From NCBI GenBank assembly GCA_002973575.1, contig PVEQ01000027.1, positions 1 through 37,351 of the forward strand: a stretch of DNA of 37,351 bases, given 5' to 3'. Numbering within the stretch: position 1 is the first letter of the stretch; every line of letters starts with the position of its first letter. Source of the DNA: Sediminibacterium magnilacihabitans. Lineage in GTDB: Bacteria > Bacteroidota > Bacteroidia > Chitinophagales > Chitinophagaceae. The notes below the pieces were generated by a model, which was not told the DNA's origin, searched no databases, and was given only the letters and a program-made list of their open reading frames with translations. Of this stretch, positions 1-8,209 are shown in pieces. Both the position numbers and the translations under genes were made by a program.

Positions 1-112
1 CTTCCATGGCCATTTTACACTGGATCAACTATCTTAATGGCAGAAAAATCGCTCAAATCAAACATGCTCTCAGTTTCTAATAGCACAACACGTTACACAT
101 TAATCATCACGC
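1..112. other. window edge, upstream of the fucose operon
   Basis: No gene can be assigned. Plus-strand frames 2 and 3 run in from the edge and stop with TAA at 35-37 and 78-80, so the last codons of an upstream gene may lie here, but the tails are too short to identify. No TAnnTTTG promoter element is visible, so the operon promoter probably lies further upstream or the mutarotase gene is read through from a preceding gene. Confidence 0.3.
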
Positions 113-442
113 ATGAAGAGATATTGTCTGGCGCTGGACCTGGTAGATGATCCGGCATTGATTGCCGAATACGAAGCTTACCATCAGTCGGTTTGGCCTG
201 AGATCAAAGCAAGCATCCTTGATTCGGGGATTACCAATATGGAAATATACCGCCTGGGAAACCGGCTTTTCATGATCATGGATACCACAGATCTTTTTAG
301 CTTTGATGCCAAATCGGAGATGGACAGGAACAACCCCAAAGTACAGGAATGGGAACAACTCATGTGGAAATACCAGCAGGCATTGCCACAGGCAAAGCCC
401 GGGGAGAAATGGTTGCTGATGAACAAAATATTCCAATTGTAA
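113..442 (+). CDS. L-rhamnose/L-fucose mutarotase family protein (RhaM-like)
   Basis: A 109-residue protein of the RhaM/DUF718 family, small ferredoxin-like-fold enzymes that interconvert alpha and beta anomers of 6-deoxy sugars. Visible family marks are the N-terminal beta strand KRYCLALDL, the YHQSVWPEI segment around residues 23-31 with the family histidine, the GITNMEIYRLGNRLFMIM core, and the C-terminal W-x-LM plus KWLLMNKIF. Length is the usual family length, so it is complete. It is the first visible gene of a run of five closely spaced genes, 12 nt before the next start. Because the neighbours fit oxidative L-fucose degradation, it probably supplies the anomer used by the sugar dehydrogenase. 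L-rhamnose as substrate cannot be excluded from sequence. Confidence 0.85.
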   Translation: MKRYCLALDLVDDPALIAEYEAYHQSVWPEIKASILDSGITNMEIYRLGNRLFMIMDTTDLFSFDAKSEMDRNNPKVQEWEQLMWKYQQALPQAKPGEKWLLMNKIFQL

Positions 443-454
443 TTTGTAACTGAT

Positions 455-1219
455 ATGTTAAGTCTGAAAGGAAAAAAAGCCGTGGTAACCGGCGGTGGGA
501 GCGGCATAGGCAAAGCCGTGTCGGTGGTATTTGCCAAGCAGGGCGCAGAAGTATGCATACTGGAACTAAATACCGATCATGCCGCAACTATAGTGGAGGA
601 GATCAAAGCACAAGGCGGAAAAGCCACGGTGTACGCCTGTGATGTGAGCAATCAACAGCAGGTGATGGAAATTTTTGGACAGATAGGCCGGCACGATATA
701 CTGGTGAACAATGCAGGGATATCGCATATCGGAAATGTGGAGACCACTTCCGAAGCAGATTTTGAGAAGCTGTTCAATGTAAATGTCAAAGGCGTGTATA
801 ACTGCCTGCACGCTGCAGTTCCGCTGATGAAACAGCATGGCGGAGGAGTTATCCTGAATATGTCATCGATCGCTGCTGTAACGGGACTGAACGACCGTTT
901 CGCTTATTCCATGACGAAAGGAGCGGTATATGCCATGACGCTTTCTGTTGCGAAAGATTATCTGAAACACGGAATCCGGTGCAACTGTGTTTCCCCGGCA
1001 CGTGTGCATACTCCTTTTGTAGACGGGTTCCTCGCAAAGAATTACCCAGGCAAAGAAGCGGAGATGTTCGAGAAACTTTCACAGTCGCAACCGATCGGCA
1101 GGATGGGCAAGCCCGAAGAAATAGCCAACCTGATCTTGTACCTGTGTTCGGATGAAGCTTCATTTATCACAGGTTCGGATTACCCGATCGATGGAGGGTT
1201 TATCAAACTCAACGGGTAA
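455..1219 (+). CDS. SDR-family oxidoreductase, probable 2-keto-3-deoxy-L-fuconate dehydrogenase
   Basis: A 254-residue classical short-chain dehydrogenase. The cofactor loop TGGGSGIG lies near residues 12-19, the NNAG motif near 88-91, and the catalytic Ser138-Tyr151-Lys155 (YSMTK) have the same numbering and spacing as FabG. An acidic residue at the end of beta-2 (ILELN) suggests NAD rather than NADP. The C-terminal half holds VSPARVHTPFVDGF and the usual GSDYPIDGG ending. In the non-phosphorylating L-fucose route, an SDR oxidises 2-keto-3-deoxy-L-fuconate to the 2,4-diketo acid, which a FAH-fold enzyme then cleaves. The immediately following FAH-family gene makes that the best reading. A generic FabG-like role is the alternative. 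Confidence 0.8.
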   Translation: MLSLKGKKAVVTGGGSGIGKAVSVVFAKQGAEVCILELNTDHAATIVEEIKAQGGKATVYACDVSNQQQVMEIFGQIGRHDILVNNAGISHIGNVETTSEADFEKLFNVNVKGVYNCLHAAVPLMKQHGGGVILNMSSIAAVTGLNDRFAYSMTKGAVYAMTLSVAKDYLKHGIRCNCVSPARVHTPFVDGFLAKNYPGKEAEMFEKLSQSQPIGRMGKPEEIANLILYLCSDEASFITGSDYPIDGGFIKLNG

Positions 1220-1263
1220 CGTGAACGAATTTTTTTAAAGTAAAAAATAAAGTGAGATAGTAT

Positions 1264-2121
1264 ATGAAACTGATACGTTTTGGTGAAGCAGGAAAAGAGA
1301 AACCCGGTGTTTGTGTAGATGGACGTTATTACGATGCATCAGGATGGGTGCGCGATTACGATGAAGATTTTTTTGCCAACGGAGAATTGGCCGCTTTACA
1401 AAAGAAACTGAACGAAGGAATAACAGCTTTGCAGGAATTGCCCGCCGGTACCCGCCTGGGATGCCCGGTAGCAAAGCCTTCTAAGATTGTTTGTATCGGA
1501 TTGAATTATGCCGATCATGCAAAAGAAACCGGAGCCGCCACACCAAGCGAACCAATCATTTTCATGAAGTCAACCACAGCTATTGTTGGCCCGAACGACG
1601 CGATCATGATCCCCAAAGGATCGGAAAAAACAGACTGGGAAGTGGAGCTGGCAGTAGTAATCGGAAAGAAAGCAAGCTATGTTTCGAAGGAAGCGGCTTT
1701 GGATTATGTAGCGGGCTATGCATTACACAACGATGTATCGGAACGCGCTTTCCAGTTGGAGCGGAACGGTACCTGGGATAAAGGAAAAGGATGCGACACT
1801 TTTGCACCGATCGGACCCTGGATGGCAACACAGGATGAAATAGCTGATGTGAATAATTTGCGTTTGTGGTTATCGGTGAACGGTAAAAAAATGCAGGATG
1901 GCACCACTGCCAACCTCATTTTTGATGTGCCGTTCCTGGTTTCCTATATCAGCCAGTTCATGACCTTATTACCCGGCGATATCATTTCTACCGGAACACC
2001 CGCAGGTGTGGGATTGGGATTCAATCCTGCCATTTACCTCCAGCCGGGCGATGTGGTGGAATTGGGCATTGACAGCTTGGGAACATCAACACAAAAGGTA
2101 GTAGCGTATGCTGCGCATTGA
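1264..2121 (+). CDS. fumarylacetoacetate hydrolase family protein, probable 2,4-diketo-3-deoxy-L-fuconate hydrolase
   Basis: A 285-residue FAH-fold enzyme. The N-terminal 65 residues form the small FAH N-domain. The catalytic domain starts at KIVCIGLNYADHAKE (about 78-92) and shows the metal-binding acidic set in DWEVELAVVIG (about 125-135) and NDVSERAFQ, then GDIISTGTPAGVG. These enzymes use a divalent metal to hydrolyse a C-C bond next to a 2,4-diketone. Between a probable ketodeoxyfuconate dehydrogenase and a lactonase, it should give pyruvate plus L-lactate. Its last 14 nt overlap the next gene, which suggests translational coupling. Ureidoglycolate lyase is a common automatic name for this subgroup and is unlikely here. 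Confidence 0.82.
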   Translation: MKLIRFGEAGKEKPGVCVDGRYYDASGWVRDYDEDFFANGELAALQKKLNEGITALQELPAGTRLGCPVAKPSKIVCIGLNYADHAKETGAATPSEPIIFMKSTTAIVGPNDAIMIPKGSEKTDWEVELAVVIGKKASYVSKEAALDYVAGYALHNDVSERAFQLERNGTWDKGKGCDTFAPIGPWMATQDEIADVNNLRLWLSVNGKKMQDGTTANLIFDVPFLVSYISQFMTLLPGDIISTGTPAGVGLGFNPAIYLQPGDVVELGIDSLGTSTQKVVAYAAH

Positions 2122-2938
2122 TGCACACCAGCATTTCTGGCAATACGACCCGGTGCGTGATGCCTGGATCGACGATAGCATGACGGCGATCCGCAGAGAC
2201 TTTCTGCCGGAAGACCTCCTGCCTTTATTGAATAAGAACCAGGTAGATGGTTGCGTAGCGGTGCAGGCCGATCAATCGGAAACGGAAACGGATTTTTTGC
2301 TGCAACTGGCTGCTCAACATCCTTTTATCAAAGGAGTGGTAGGGTGGGTGGACCTGCGTTCACCTGCTTTAGAAGAAAGACTCGCACATTATAGCCAGTT
2401 CAATTTGCTCAAAGGTTTCCGGCATATCCTGCAGGCAGAAGACCCGCAGTTCATGCTGGAAGATGCTTTCATGAAAGGCATCAGCCGCCTACGGCAATTT
2501 GGTTTTACTTATGATGTGCTGATCTATGCGCATCAATTAAAGCATGCTGCACAGTTGGTAGCAGCTTTTCCCGATCAGCCCTTTGTGATAGATCATATTG
2601 CGAAGCCTGCGATCAAGCAGGGGGAAATAACAGAATGGACCAGGGATATTCGAAAGGTAGCCGGGCTCCCCAATGTATATTGTAAGGTATCTGGCATGGT
2701 GACAGAAGCCCATTGGCAACAATGGAATGAAGCAACTTTCCGGCCTTACCTCGACGTAGTAGTAGAGGCCTTCGGTATGAACCGGTTGATGTACGGGTCG
2801 GACTGGCCGGTTTGTTTGCTGGCAGCCGATTACGAGGCAAATATGAACATTGTAAAACATTATTTTTCGTCATTCAGCGCCGAAGAACAAAACCGTTTTT
2901 TCGGAGGCAATGCGATTCAATTTTATCAGCTTAGTTAA
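2108..2938 (+). CDS. amidohydrolase-family lactonase, probable L-fuconolactonase
   Basis: A 276-residue amidohydrolase-2 family TIM barrel (COG3618 type). It opens with the metal-site motif DAHQHFW (residues 5-11), carries a central FVIDHIAKP (His on strand 6) and ends with YGSDWPVC, whose Asp is the catalytic residue in this family. COG3618 proteins hydrolyse sugar lactones such as L-fucono-1,4-lactone or L-rhamnono-lactone. The start at 2108 overlaps the end of the FAH gene by 14 nt in another frame. The protein begins directly with the barrel and no signal peptide, so it is cytoplasmic. The substrate is inferred from the operon. Confidence 0.83.
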   Translation: MLRIDAHQHFWQYDPVRDAWIDDSMTAIRRDFLPEDLLPLLNKNQVDGCVAVQADQSETETDFLLQLAAQHPFIKGVVGWVDLRSPALEERLAHYSQFNLLKGFRHILQAEDPQFMLEDAFMKGISRLRQFGFTYDVLIYAHQLKHAAQLVAAFPDQPFVIDHIAKPAIKQGEITEWTRDIRKVAGLPNVYCKVSGMVTEAHWQQWNEATFRPYLDVVVEAFGMNRLMYGSDWPVCLLAADYEANMNIVKHYFSSFSAEEQNRFFGGNAIQFYQLS

Positions 2939-2950
2939 ACAGCATTGAAT

Positions 2951-3730
2951 ATGGACCTTCAGTTAAAAGACAAAATCATCATTGTATCCGGCGGAGCCAA
3001 AGGAATAGGCGAGGGGATTTCACGTGTGCTGGCAAAAGAGGGAGCCATTCCCGTGATCATTGGCCGGAGCGAAGTCGATAACACAGCAACGGTTAATGCC
3101 ATCATTGCCGAAGGAGGAAAAGCTTCCCATGTGGTGGCAGAGCTTACACAGCCAGAAGCCTGTGAGCATGCGGTAAAAGAGGTATTGAGCAAGTACGGAA
3201 AGATCGACGGACTTGTGAACAATGCCGGTGTGAACGACGGTGTGGGACTGGAGAAAGGTAATTATGAGGCTTTCATAGAATCCCTCCACAGAAACCTGGT
3301 ACATTATTACCTGCTGGCGCATTATGCTTTACCAGCCTTGAAATCATCGAAAGGGTCTATTGTAAATATCAGTTCCAAAACAGCGGAAACAGGCCAGGGC
3401 GGCACTTCTGCTTATGCTGCTTCGAATGGCGGCCGTAATGCACTGACAAGGGAGTGGGCCGTTGAATTATTACCCTACAGTATTCGTGTCAATGCCATTA
3501 TTGTAGCAGAAAGCTGGACGCCGCTATACGCAAAATGGATCAACAGCCTGCCCAATCCGGAAGAAAAGCTGGCATCTATTACAGCAAAAATCCCACTGGA
3601 AAAAAGAATGACCACGACCGAAGAGATCGCCAATATGACGGCTTTTCTTTTGTCGGCCCGCTCCAGCCATACCACCGGCCAACTGATCCATGTAGACGGT
3701 GGTTATGTTCACCTTGACCGCGCCCTATAA
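2951..3730 (+). CDS. SDR-family oxidoreductase, probable L-fucose dehydrogenase, with YxxxN instead of YxxxK
   Basis: A 259-residue SDR. I chose ATG 2951 over an in-frame TTG at 2945 because it gives the usual MDLQLKDK opening. The cofactor loop is SGGAKGIG and NNAG is present near residue 92. The active site reads Ser142, Tyr155 and then Asn159 where classical SDRs have Lys (YAASNGGRNALTREW). The end is GQLIHVDGGY. Family members near sugar lactonases oxidise L-fucose at C1 to the lactone, which is the first step needed here. It is the last gene of the operon and is followed by a hairpin terminator. The missing lysine could mean altered chemistry or a subgroup-wide substitution; I believe related Bacteroidota proteins share it but could not check. 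Confidence 0.75.
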   Translation: MDLQLKDKIIIVSGGAKGIGEGISRVLAKEGAIPVIIGRSEVDNTATVNAIIAEGGKASHVVAELTQPEACEHAVKEVLSKYGKIDGLVNNAGVNDGVGLEKGNYEAFIESLHRNLVHYYLLAHYALPALKSSKGSIVNISSKTAETGQGGTSAYAASNGGRNALTREWAVELLPYSIRVNAIIVAESWTPLYAKWINSLPNPEEKLASITAKIPLEKRMTTTEEIANMTAFLLSARSSHTTGQLIHVDGGYVHLDRAL

Positions 3731-3760
3731 CCTGCATACGAAACATGCACCAAATCTTTG

Positions 3761-3790
3761 CCCCGCCCTGAAGGGCGGGGTTTCTTTATA
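3761..3790 (+). terminator. rho-independent terminator of the fucose operon
   Basis: A perfect 8-bp GC-only stem, CCCCGCCC (3761-3768) and GGGCGGGG (3773-3780), closes a TGAA tetraloop and is followed by TTTCTTTAT. It sits 31 nt after the stop codon of the last operon gene. Confidence 0.9.
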
Positions 3791-3840
3791 AAAAGTTCAC
3801 AAAATCGATTTAGCTATGTAAATTGGCAGGGAATTTTATA

Positions 3841-3850
3841 AGCGATCGCT
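3841..3850. promoter_or_regulatory. 10-bp perfect palindrome upstream of the GH92 gene, possible operator
   Basis: AGCGATCGCT is its own reverse complement and lies 16 nt before the GH92 start codon, in the expected leader. A LacI-type regulator is encoded right after the GH92 gene and such proteins bind palindromes, so this is a candidate operator. The match is short and unsupported by a second copy, so confidence is low. Confidence 0.25.
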
Positions 3851-3865
3851 ACCAATAAAGAAAGT

Positions 3866-6205
3866 ATGAAAAGAAAAACGCTCTTCCTGCTGGCCCTGCT
3901 GATCAACAGCCTGGCTTCATTTGCACAGATGGTTAATAAAGTAACAGACCCTGCCGACTGGGTGAATCCGCTCATGGGAACGGATTCAAGACCAGCCTTA
4001 TCCAATGGAAATACCTATCCCGCCATTGCAGTGCCCTGGGGAATGAATTTCTGGACACCACAAACTGGCCCCATGGGCAGCGGATGGCAATACACCTATA
4101 ATCCTGAAGCATCGCCCAAATCAAACGGCAGCTATAAGATCAGGGGATTCAAGCAAACGCACCAGCCATCGCCCTGGATGAATGATTACGGGCAATTTTC
4201 CATCATGCCGGTGACGGGCAAACTGAAATTCAACCAGGATGACAGGGCCAGTTGGTTCTCGCATAAAGCAGAAACAGCCAAGCCTTATTATTACAGCGTT
4301 TACCTGGCCGATGCCGATATTACAACAGAGATCACACCCACAGAACGTGCGGCGCAGTTCCGTATTACGTATCCGGCAGCAGACAGTTCCTTTATTGTGA
4401 TAGATGCTTTTGATAAAGGAAGCTATGTCAAGATCATTCCCGCAGAACATAAGATCATCGGTTATACTACCCGCACCAGCAGGAGCGTGCCTAAAAACTT
4501 CAAAAATTATTTTGTCATCTATATCGACAAAGCTTTCGACGTGCAGTATGTATGGCGCGGCAATGATTTGGTGAAAGATGCACTTGAAATGAATGACAAT
4601 CACGCAGGAGCAGTAGTGGGCTTTAAAACCGCCCGTGGCGAAAAAGTACACCTGAAAGTGGCATCTTCTTTCATCAGCTTTGAACAGGCCGAACTGAACC
4701 TGAAAAGAGAACTGGCGAATGATGCTTTTGATGCTACTTTGGCAAAAGCAAAACAAGCCTGGAACAATACATTGGGACGTGTTGCCGTTGAAGGCGGAAC
4801 CGTTGACCAGATACGTACTTTTTATTCCTGCTTTTACCGCGCTGTTTGCTTTCCGCAAAAAATGTATGAGATCAACAGCGAGAATAAGGTTGTGCATTAC
4901 AGTCCATATACAGGACAGACCTACCCAGGCTACCTGTATGCAGGCACTGGTTTTTGGGATACTTTCCGCGCGCTGTATCCCTTCCTGAACCTGGTATATC
5001 CTTCCATCAACAAAGAAATGCAGGAAGGACTCCTGAACGATTACAAAGAAGGAGGCTGGTTGCCGGAATGGTCCAGTCCGGGTTATGCCGATGTAATGGT
5101 GGGCAACAACTCCGCCTCAGTGGTATCGGAAGCATGGCTCAAAGGGTTGAGGGGATACGACATCCACACGCTTTACCAGGCACTGCTGCACGGAGCCAAT
5201 AATGAAGGACCGCTCACCGCAGTGGGCCGCGCAGGAGTAAAATACTACAATGAACTGGGTTATGTGCCTTACGATGTAAAGCTCAATGAAAATGCCGCAC
5301 GCACACTGGAATATGCGTATGACGACTACGCCATTTACAAACTCGGAAAAGCATTGGGCAGGCCGAAAGAAGAAACAGACCTGTATGCAAAAAGAAGCCT
5401 GAATTACCGGAACCTTTTTGATCCGGAAACCAAACTCATGCGGGGTAAAAACAAAGACGGCAACTTTCAAAAACCTTTCAACCCGTTCAAATGGGGAGAT
5501 GCTTTCACAGAAGGAAACAGCTGGCATTATTCCTGGTCGGTCTTTCACGATATACAGGGATTGATCAACCTGATGGGAGGCAGGCAAACATTTGTGAAGA
5601 TGCTGGATTCGGTATTCATCATGCCACCGGTATTTGATGAAAGCTATTATGGTGGCGTGATACACGAGATCAGGGAAATGCAATTGGTGAACATGGGACA
5701 GTACGCACATGGCAACCAACCTATACAGCACATGCTCTATTTGTATAACTATGCAGGCGAACCCTGGAAAACACAATACTGGGTGCGGGAAGCCATGAAC
5801 CGTTTGTACCTGGCCACACCCGATGGTTATTGTGGCGATGAAGACAATGGCCAGACCTCTGCCTGGTACCTGTTTTCAGCATTGGGCTTCTATCCTGTTA
5901 CGCCTGCATCCGACCAATATGTATTGGGTGCTCCTTTGTTCAGGAAAGCGACCATCAAACTGGAAAATGGCAAACAGGTTGTGATCGATGCGCCGGCGAA
6001 CAGCAAGGGAAATCTTTATGTACAGCAACTTCAATGGAATAATACTTTGTATAATAAAAACTGGCTTGGCCACAGCGTCCTGGAACAGGGAGCAGTATTG
6101 AAATTCACCATGGGTAACCAGCCGAATAAGCAAAGAGGTATATCGGAAACGTCCTTCCCTTATTCTTTTTCAACAGATAAAGAGAATCCTTTCCTGAAGA
6201 AGTAA
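3866..6205 (+). CDS. exported GH92-family glycoside hydrolase (alpha-mannosidase type)
   Basis: A 779-residue enzyme with a signal peptide (residues 1-21, cleavage after FAQ). The GH92 opening PLMGTDSRP...GNTYPAIAVPWG is at about 33-57. The C-terminal half has the family blocks GTGFWDTFRALYP, NGNSWHYSW-like EGNSWHYSWSV, GGVIHEIREMQL with Glu601 and Glu604, GNQPIQHMLYLYN, and GDEDNGQTSAWY with acidic residues 658-660. GH92 enzymes are calcium-dependent inverting exo-alpha-mannosidases; acidic residues of the last two blocks act in catalysis. The chemistry is well supported, but the linkage cut is not readable. The signal is SPase I type with no lipobox, so it is periplasmic or exported. A LacI-type regulator follows 44 nt downstream, a plausible local control unit. 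Confidence 0.93.
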   Translation: MKRKTLFLLALLINSLASFAQMVNKVTDPADWVNPLMGTDSRPALSNGNTYPAIAVPWGMNFWTPQTGPMGSGWQYTYNPEASPKSNGSYKIRGFKQTHQPSPWMNDYGQFSIMPVTGKLKFNQDDRASWFSHKAETAKPYYYSVYLADADITTEITPTERAAQFRITYPAADSSFIVIDAFDKGSYVKIIPAEHKIIGYTTRTSRSVPKNFKNYFVIYIDKAFDVQYVWRGNDLVKDALEMNDNHAGAVVGFKTARGEKVHLKVASSFISFEQAELNLKRELANDAFDATLAKAKQAWNNTLGRVAVEGGTVDQIRTFYSCFYRAVCFPQKMYEINSENKVVHYSPYTGQTYPGYLYAGTGFWDTFRALYPFLNLVYPSINKEMQEGLLNDYKEGGWLPEWSSPGYADVMVGNNSASVVSEAWLKGLRGYDIHTLYQALLHGANNEGPLTAVGRAGVKYYNELGYVPYDVKLNENAARTLEYAYDDYAIYKLGKALGRPKEETDLYAKRSLNYRNLFDPETKLMRGKNKDGNFQKPFNPFKWGDAFTEGNSWHYSWSVFHDIQGLINLMGGRQTFVKMLDSVFIMPPVFDESYYGGVIHEIREMQLVNMGQYAHGNQPIQHMLYLYNYAGEPWKTQYWVREAMNRLYLATPDGYCGDEDNGQTSAWYLFSALGFYPVTPASDQYVLGAPLFRKATIKLENGKQVVIDAPANSKGNLYVQQLQWNNTLYNKNWLGHSVLEQGAVLKFTMGNQPNKQRGISETSFPYSFSTDKENPFLKK

Positions 6206-6249
6206 ATAATTATCTTCATGTTTGTAAAAAACAAAACTGCACAACCTGC

Positions 6250-7269
6250 ATGAAGAAAATATCCCTGAAGGATATAGCGAAAATGGCCGGGGTATCTACC
6301 TCTACGGTTTCTTTTGTACTCAACGGAAAGGCTGAACAGATGCGCATCAGCAAGCCGATAGTAGAAAAGGTGCACCAGATTGTTAAGAAATCAGGTTATC
6401 AGCCAAACCGGGTAGCGGTGAGTTTGCGAACAGGAAAGTCAAAGATCATTGGATTATTGGTAGACGATATTTCCAACCAGTTTTTTGCATCCTGCGCAAA
6501 ATTCATCGAAGATGAAGCTAATGAATACGGATACAAAGTGATCTTTTGTTGTACGGAAAATGACGCCCATCGCGCAAGGACCCTGCTCAATATCCTCAAC
6601 TACCAGCAAGTGGATGGATTCATTATCACCCCTACGGTAAAGATGAATAAAGACATCGAACAACTGGTGCAGTATAAGAAACCTTTTGTTTTGATGGACC
6701 GTTATTTCCCGGAGATCAATACGCCGTATGTGTTAGTGAATAATTATTCTGGAATTGAGAAAGGAATGGCGCACCTCATCAGGAAAGGATATAAGCGAAT
6801 CGGTTTCGTAACCGTTGATCTGAAGATGATACAGATGGACATGCGGGAACAGGCTTATAAAGATGCCCAGAAAAAAGAACAACCGGCTTCGAAACAAAAA
6901 CTCCTGCTAAAGTTACCCATCAATTGCACAGATGATAGAGAAGCAACTATGCAGACGATCATTTCTTTTATCAGGGATACTGAGCTGGACGCTGTATTTT
7001 TTGCTACGAATTACCTGGGTATCCTGGGACTGGAAAGCATACAACAGATTGGACTTGAGATCCCCAGGGACATTGCCGTGATTTGTTTTGATGATAATGA
7101 TATTTTCAGGCTGCATACACCTGCCATTACAGTGATCAGGCAGCCCATAGATAAAATTGCAAAATCTTCCGTGGCCATACTGATGGATCAGCTGGGTGCG
7201 GGGAAGCATAAAGTGCAACGTATACAAGTTGAGATCGACCCGGAATTTGTGGTGCGCAAATCAACCTGA
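6250..7269 (+). CDS. LacI-family transcriptional regulator
   Basis: A 339-residue repressor-type protein. Residues 1-50 are the LacI helix-turn-helix and hinge (SLKDIAKMAGVSTSTVSFVLNG, split here as SLKDIAKMAGVS and TSTVSFVLNG), ending in the hinge block GYQPNRVAVSLRTGKS. From about residue 60 follows the periplasmic-binding-protein-like effector domain (IIGLLVDDISNQFFASCAKF), including the C-terminal ICFDDNDIFRLHTPAITVIRQP signature. It would bind a palindromic operator and release it, or bind it, on sensing a sugar. Its position directly behind the GH92 gene suggests control of that gene and possibly of the fucose operon upstream. A weak -7-like sequence, CATGTTTG at 6217-6224, may give it its own promoter. 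Confidence 0.93.
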   Translation: MKKISLKDIAKMAGVSTSTVSFVLNGKAEQMRISKPIVEKVHQIVKKSGYQPNRVAVSLRTGKSKIIGLLVDDISNQFFASCAKFIEDEANEYGYKVIFCCTENDAHRARTLLNILNYQQVDGFIITPTVKMNKDIEQLVQYKKPFVLMDRYFPEINTPYVLVNNYSGIEKGMAHLIRKGYKRIGFVTVDLKMIQMDMREQAYKDAQKKEQPASKQKLLLKLPINCTDDREATMQTIISFIRDTELDAVFFATNYLGILGLESIQQIGLEIPRDIAVICFDDNDIFRLHTPAITVIRQPIDKIAKSSVAILMDQLGAGKHKVQRIQVEIDPEFVVRKST

Positions 7270-7295
7270 CCTGTTCGTATTTGCATGGGAGAAGA

Positions 7296-7303
7296 TATTT
7301 TTG
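7296..7303 (+). promoter_or_regulatory. Bacteroidota-type -7 promoter element before the nuclease gene
   Basis: TATTTTTG matches the TAnnTTTG consensus exactly and lies 23 nt before the start codon. No clear TTTG is present 19 nt upstream (GTTC is there), so the -33 half is weak. Confidence 0.45.
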
Positions 7304-7326
7304 TGGGACCAAACACATATTGAACC

Positions 7327-8130
7327 ATGACAATTGCGAAAAAACTATTCATCATTGCAGCATTGCTTTACCTGCCTTTTGAATCGAATGCCTGGGGCAT
7401 GCTCGGACACCGGATCGTAGGGGAAATTGCTGAAACATATCTCACCGCCCAGGCACGCAAAGAAGTAAGGGCTATTTTAGGCAACGAATCGCTGGCCATG
7501 ACTGCTAACTGGCCCGATTTCATCAAGTCAGACCCTTCTTTCAACTACCTCGGCCCCTGGCATTATATCAATTTTGATGATGGGTATACCTTGGACATGA
7601 TGAAAGAATATCTTGCCAAGGACACAGCTGTAGACGCCTATACCAAATTAAATTTCCTGATCAGGGAACTGAAGAAAAAAGGACTGGACCAGGAAAAGAA
7701 AAAATTGTACCTGCGCTTACTGGTGCACATTGTGGGAGACGTGCACCAACCGATGCACACGGGCAGGCAGGCAGACCTGGGCGGCAACCGCATTCGATTA
7801 CAATGGTTCGGCGAACCCACTAACCTGCATGCGGTATGGGATGAAAAGTTGATCGACTACCAGCAACTGAGTTATACCGAATATGTGAAAGCCATTAATT
7901 TCACTACACTGCAGGAGCGGAAACGATGGCAGTCGGCGCCCATTGCCAACTGGCTTTTCGAATCTTACGAGATCAGCCGGAAACTGTACGACGAAGCCGG
8001 CCGCTCACCTGAACTGAAATTAAGTTACCGTTATAATTTCGATCACATTAATACCCTCAATGAACGTTTGCTGAAAGGAGGAGTAAGACTGGCCGGGGTT
8101 TTGAATGAGATTTTCTCGCAGACAGCTTAA
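7327..8130 (+). CDS. exported S1/P1-type zinc-dependent nuclease
   Basis: A 267-residue protein with a signal peptide (1-22, ending SNA). The mature protein begins WGMLGH, so the N-terminal tryptophan needed as a zinc ligand in P1 nuclease is exposed by cleavage. The other ligands are also visible: His in GMLGH, Asp in NWPDFIKSD, His in PWHYINFD, His/Asp/His in HIVGDVHQPMH, and His/Asp in NLHAVWDEKL. A complete three-zinc site is therefore expected. The family cleaves single-stranded DNA and RNA and removes 3'-phosphates, so a role in scavenging extracellular nucleic acid is likely. It has its own probable promoter and stands alone. Length is normal. Confidence 0.93.
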   Translation: MTIAKKLFIIAALLYLPFESNAWGMLGHRIVGEIAETYLTAQARKEVRAILGNESLAMTANWPDFIKSDPSFNYLGPWHYINFDDGYTLDMMKEYLAKDTAVDAYTKLNFLIRELKKKGLDQEKKKLYLRLLVHIVGDVHQPMHTGRQADLGGNRIRLQWFGEPTNLHAVWDEKLIDYQQLSYTEYVKAINFTTLQERKRWQSAPIANWLFESYEISRKLYDEAGRSPELKLSYRYNFDHINTLNERLLKGGVRLAGVLNEIFSQTA

Positions 8131-8209
8131 AAACGGCAAAAAAAGTGGAATGGGCCTGAATTTGGCATGTTTTTTTATTAGATTTATTTTCAAATTCAAA
8201 TTCCATAAC

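Noticed and set aside
4121..4897. 258-codon antisense frame inside the GH92 gene
   Set aside because: Opposite to well-conserved GH92 sequence and with no promoter or domain of its own.
5117..5776. 219-codon antisense frame in the GH92 gene
   Set aside because: Shadow of conserved catalytic blocks on the plus strand.
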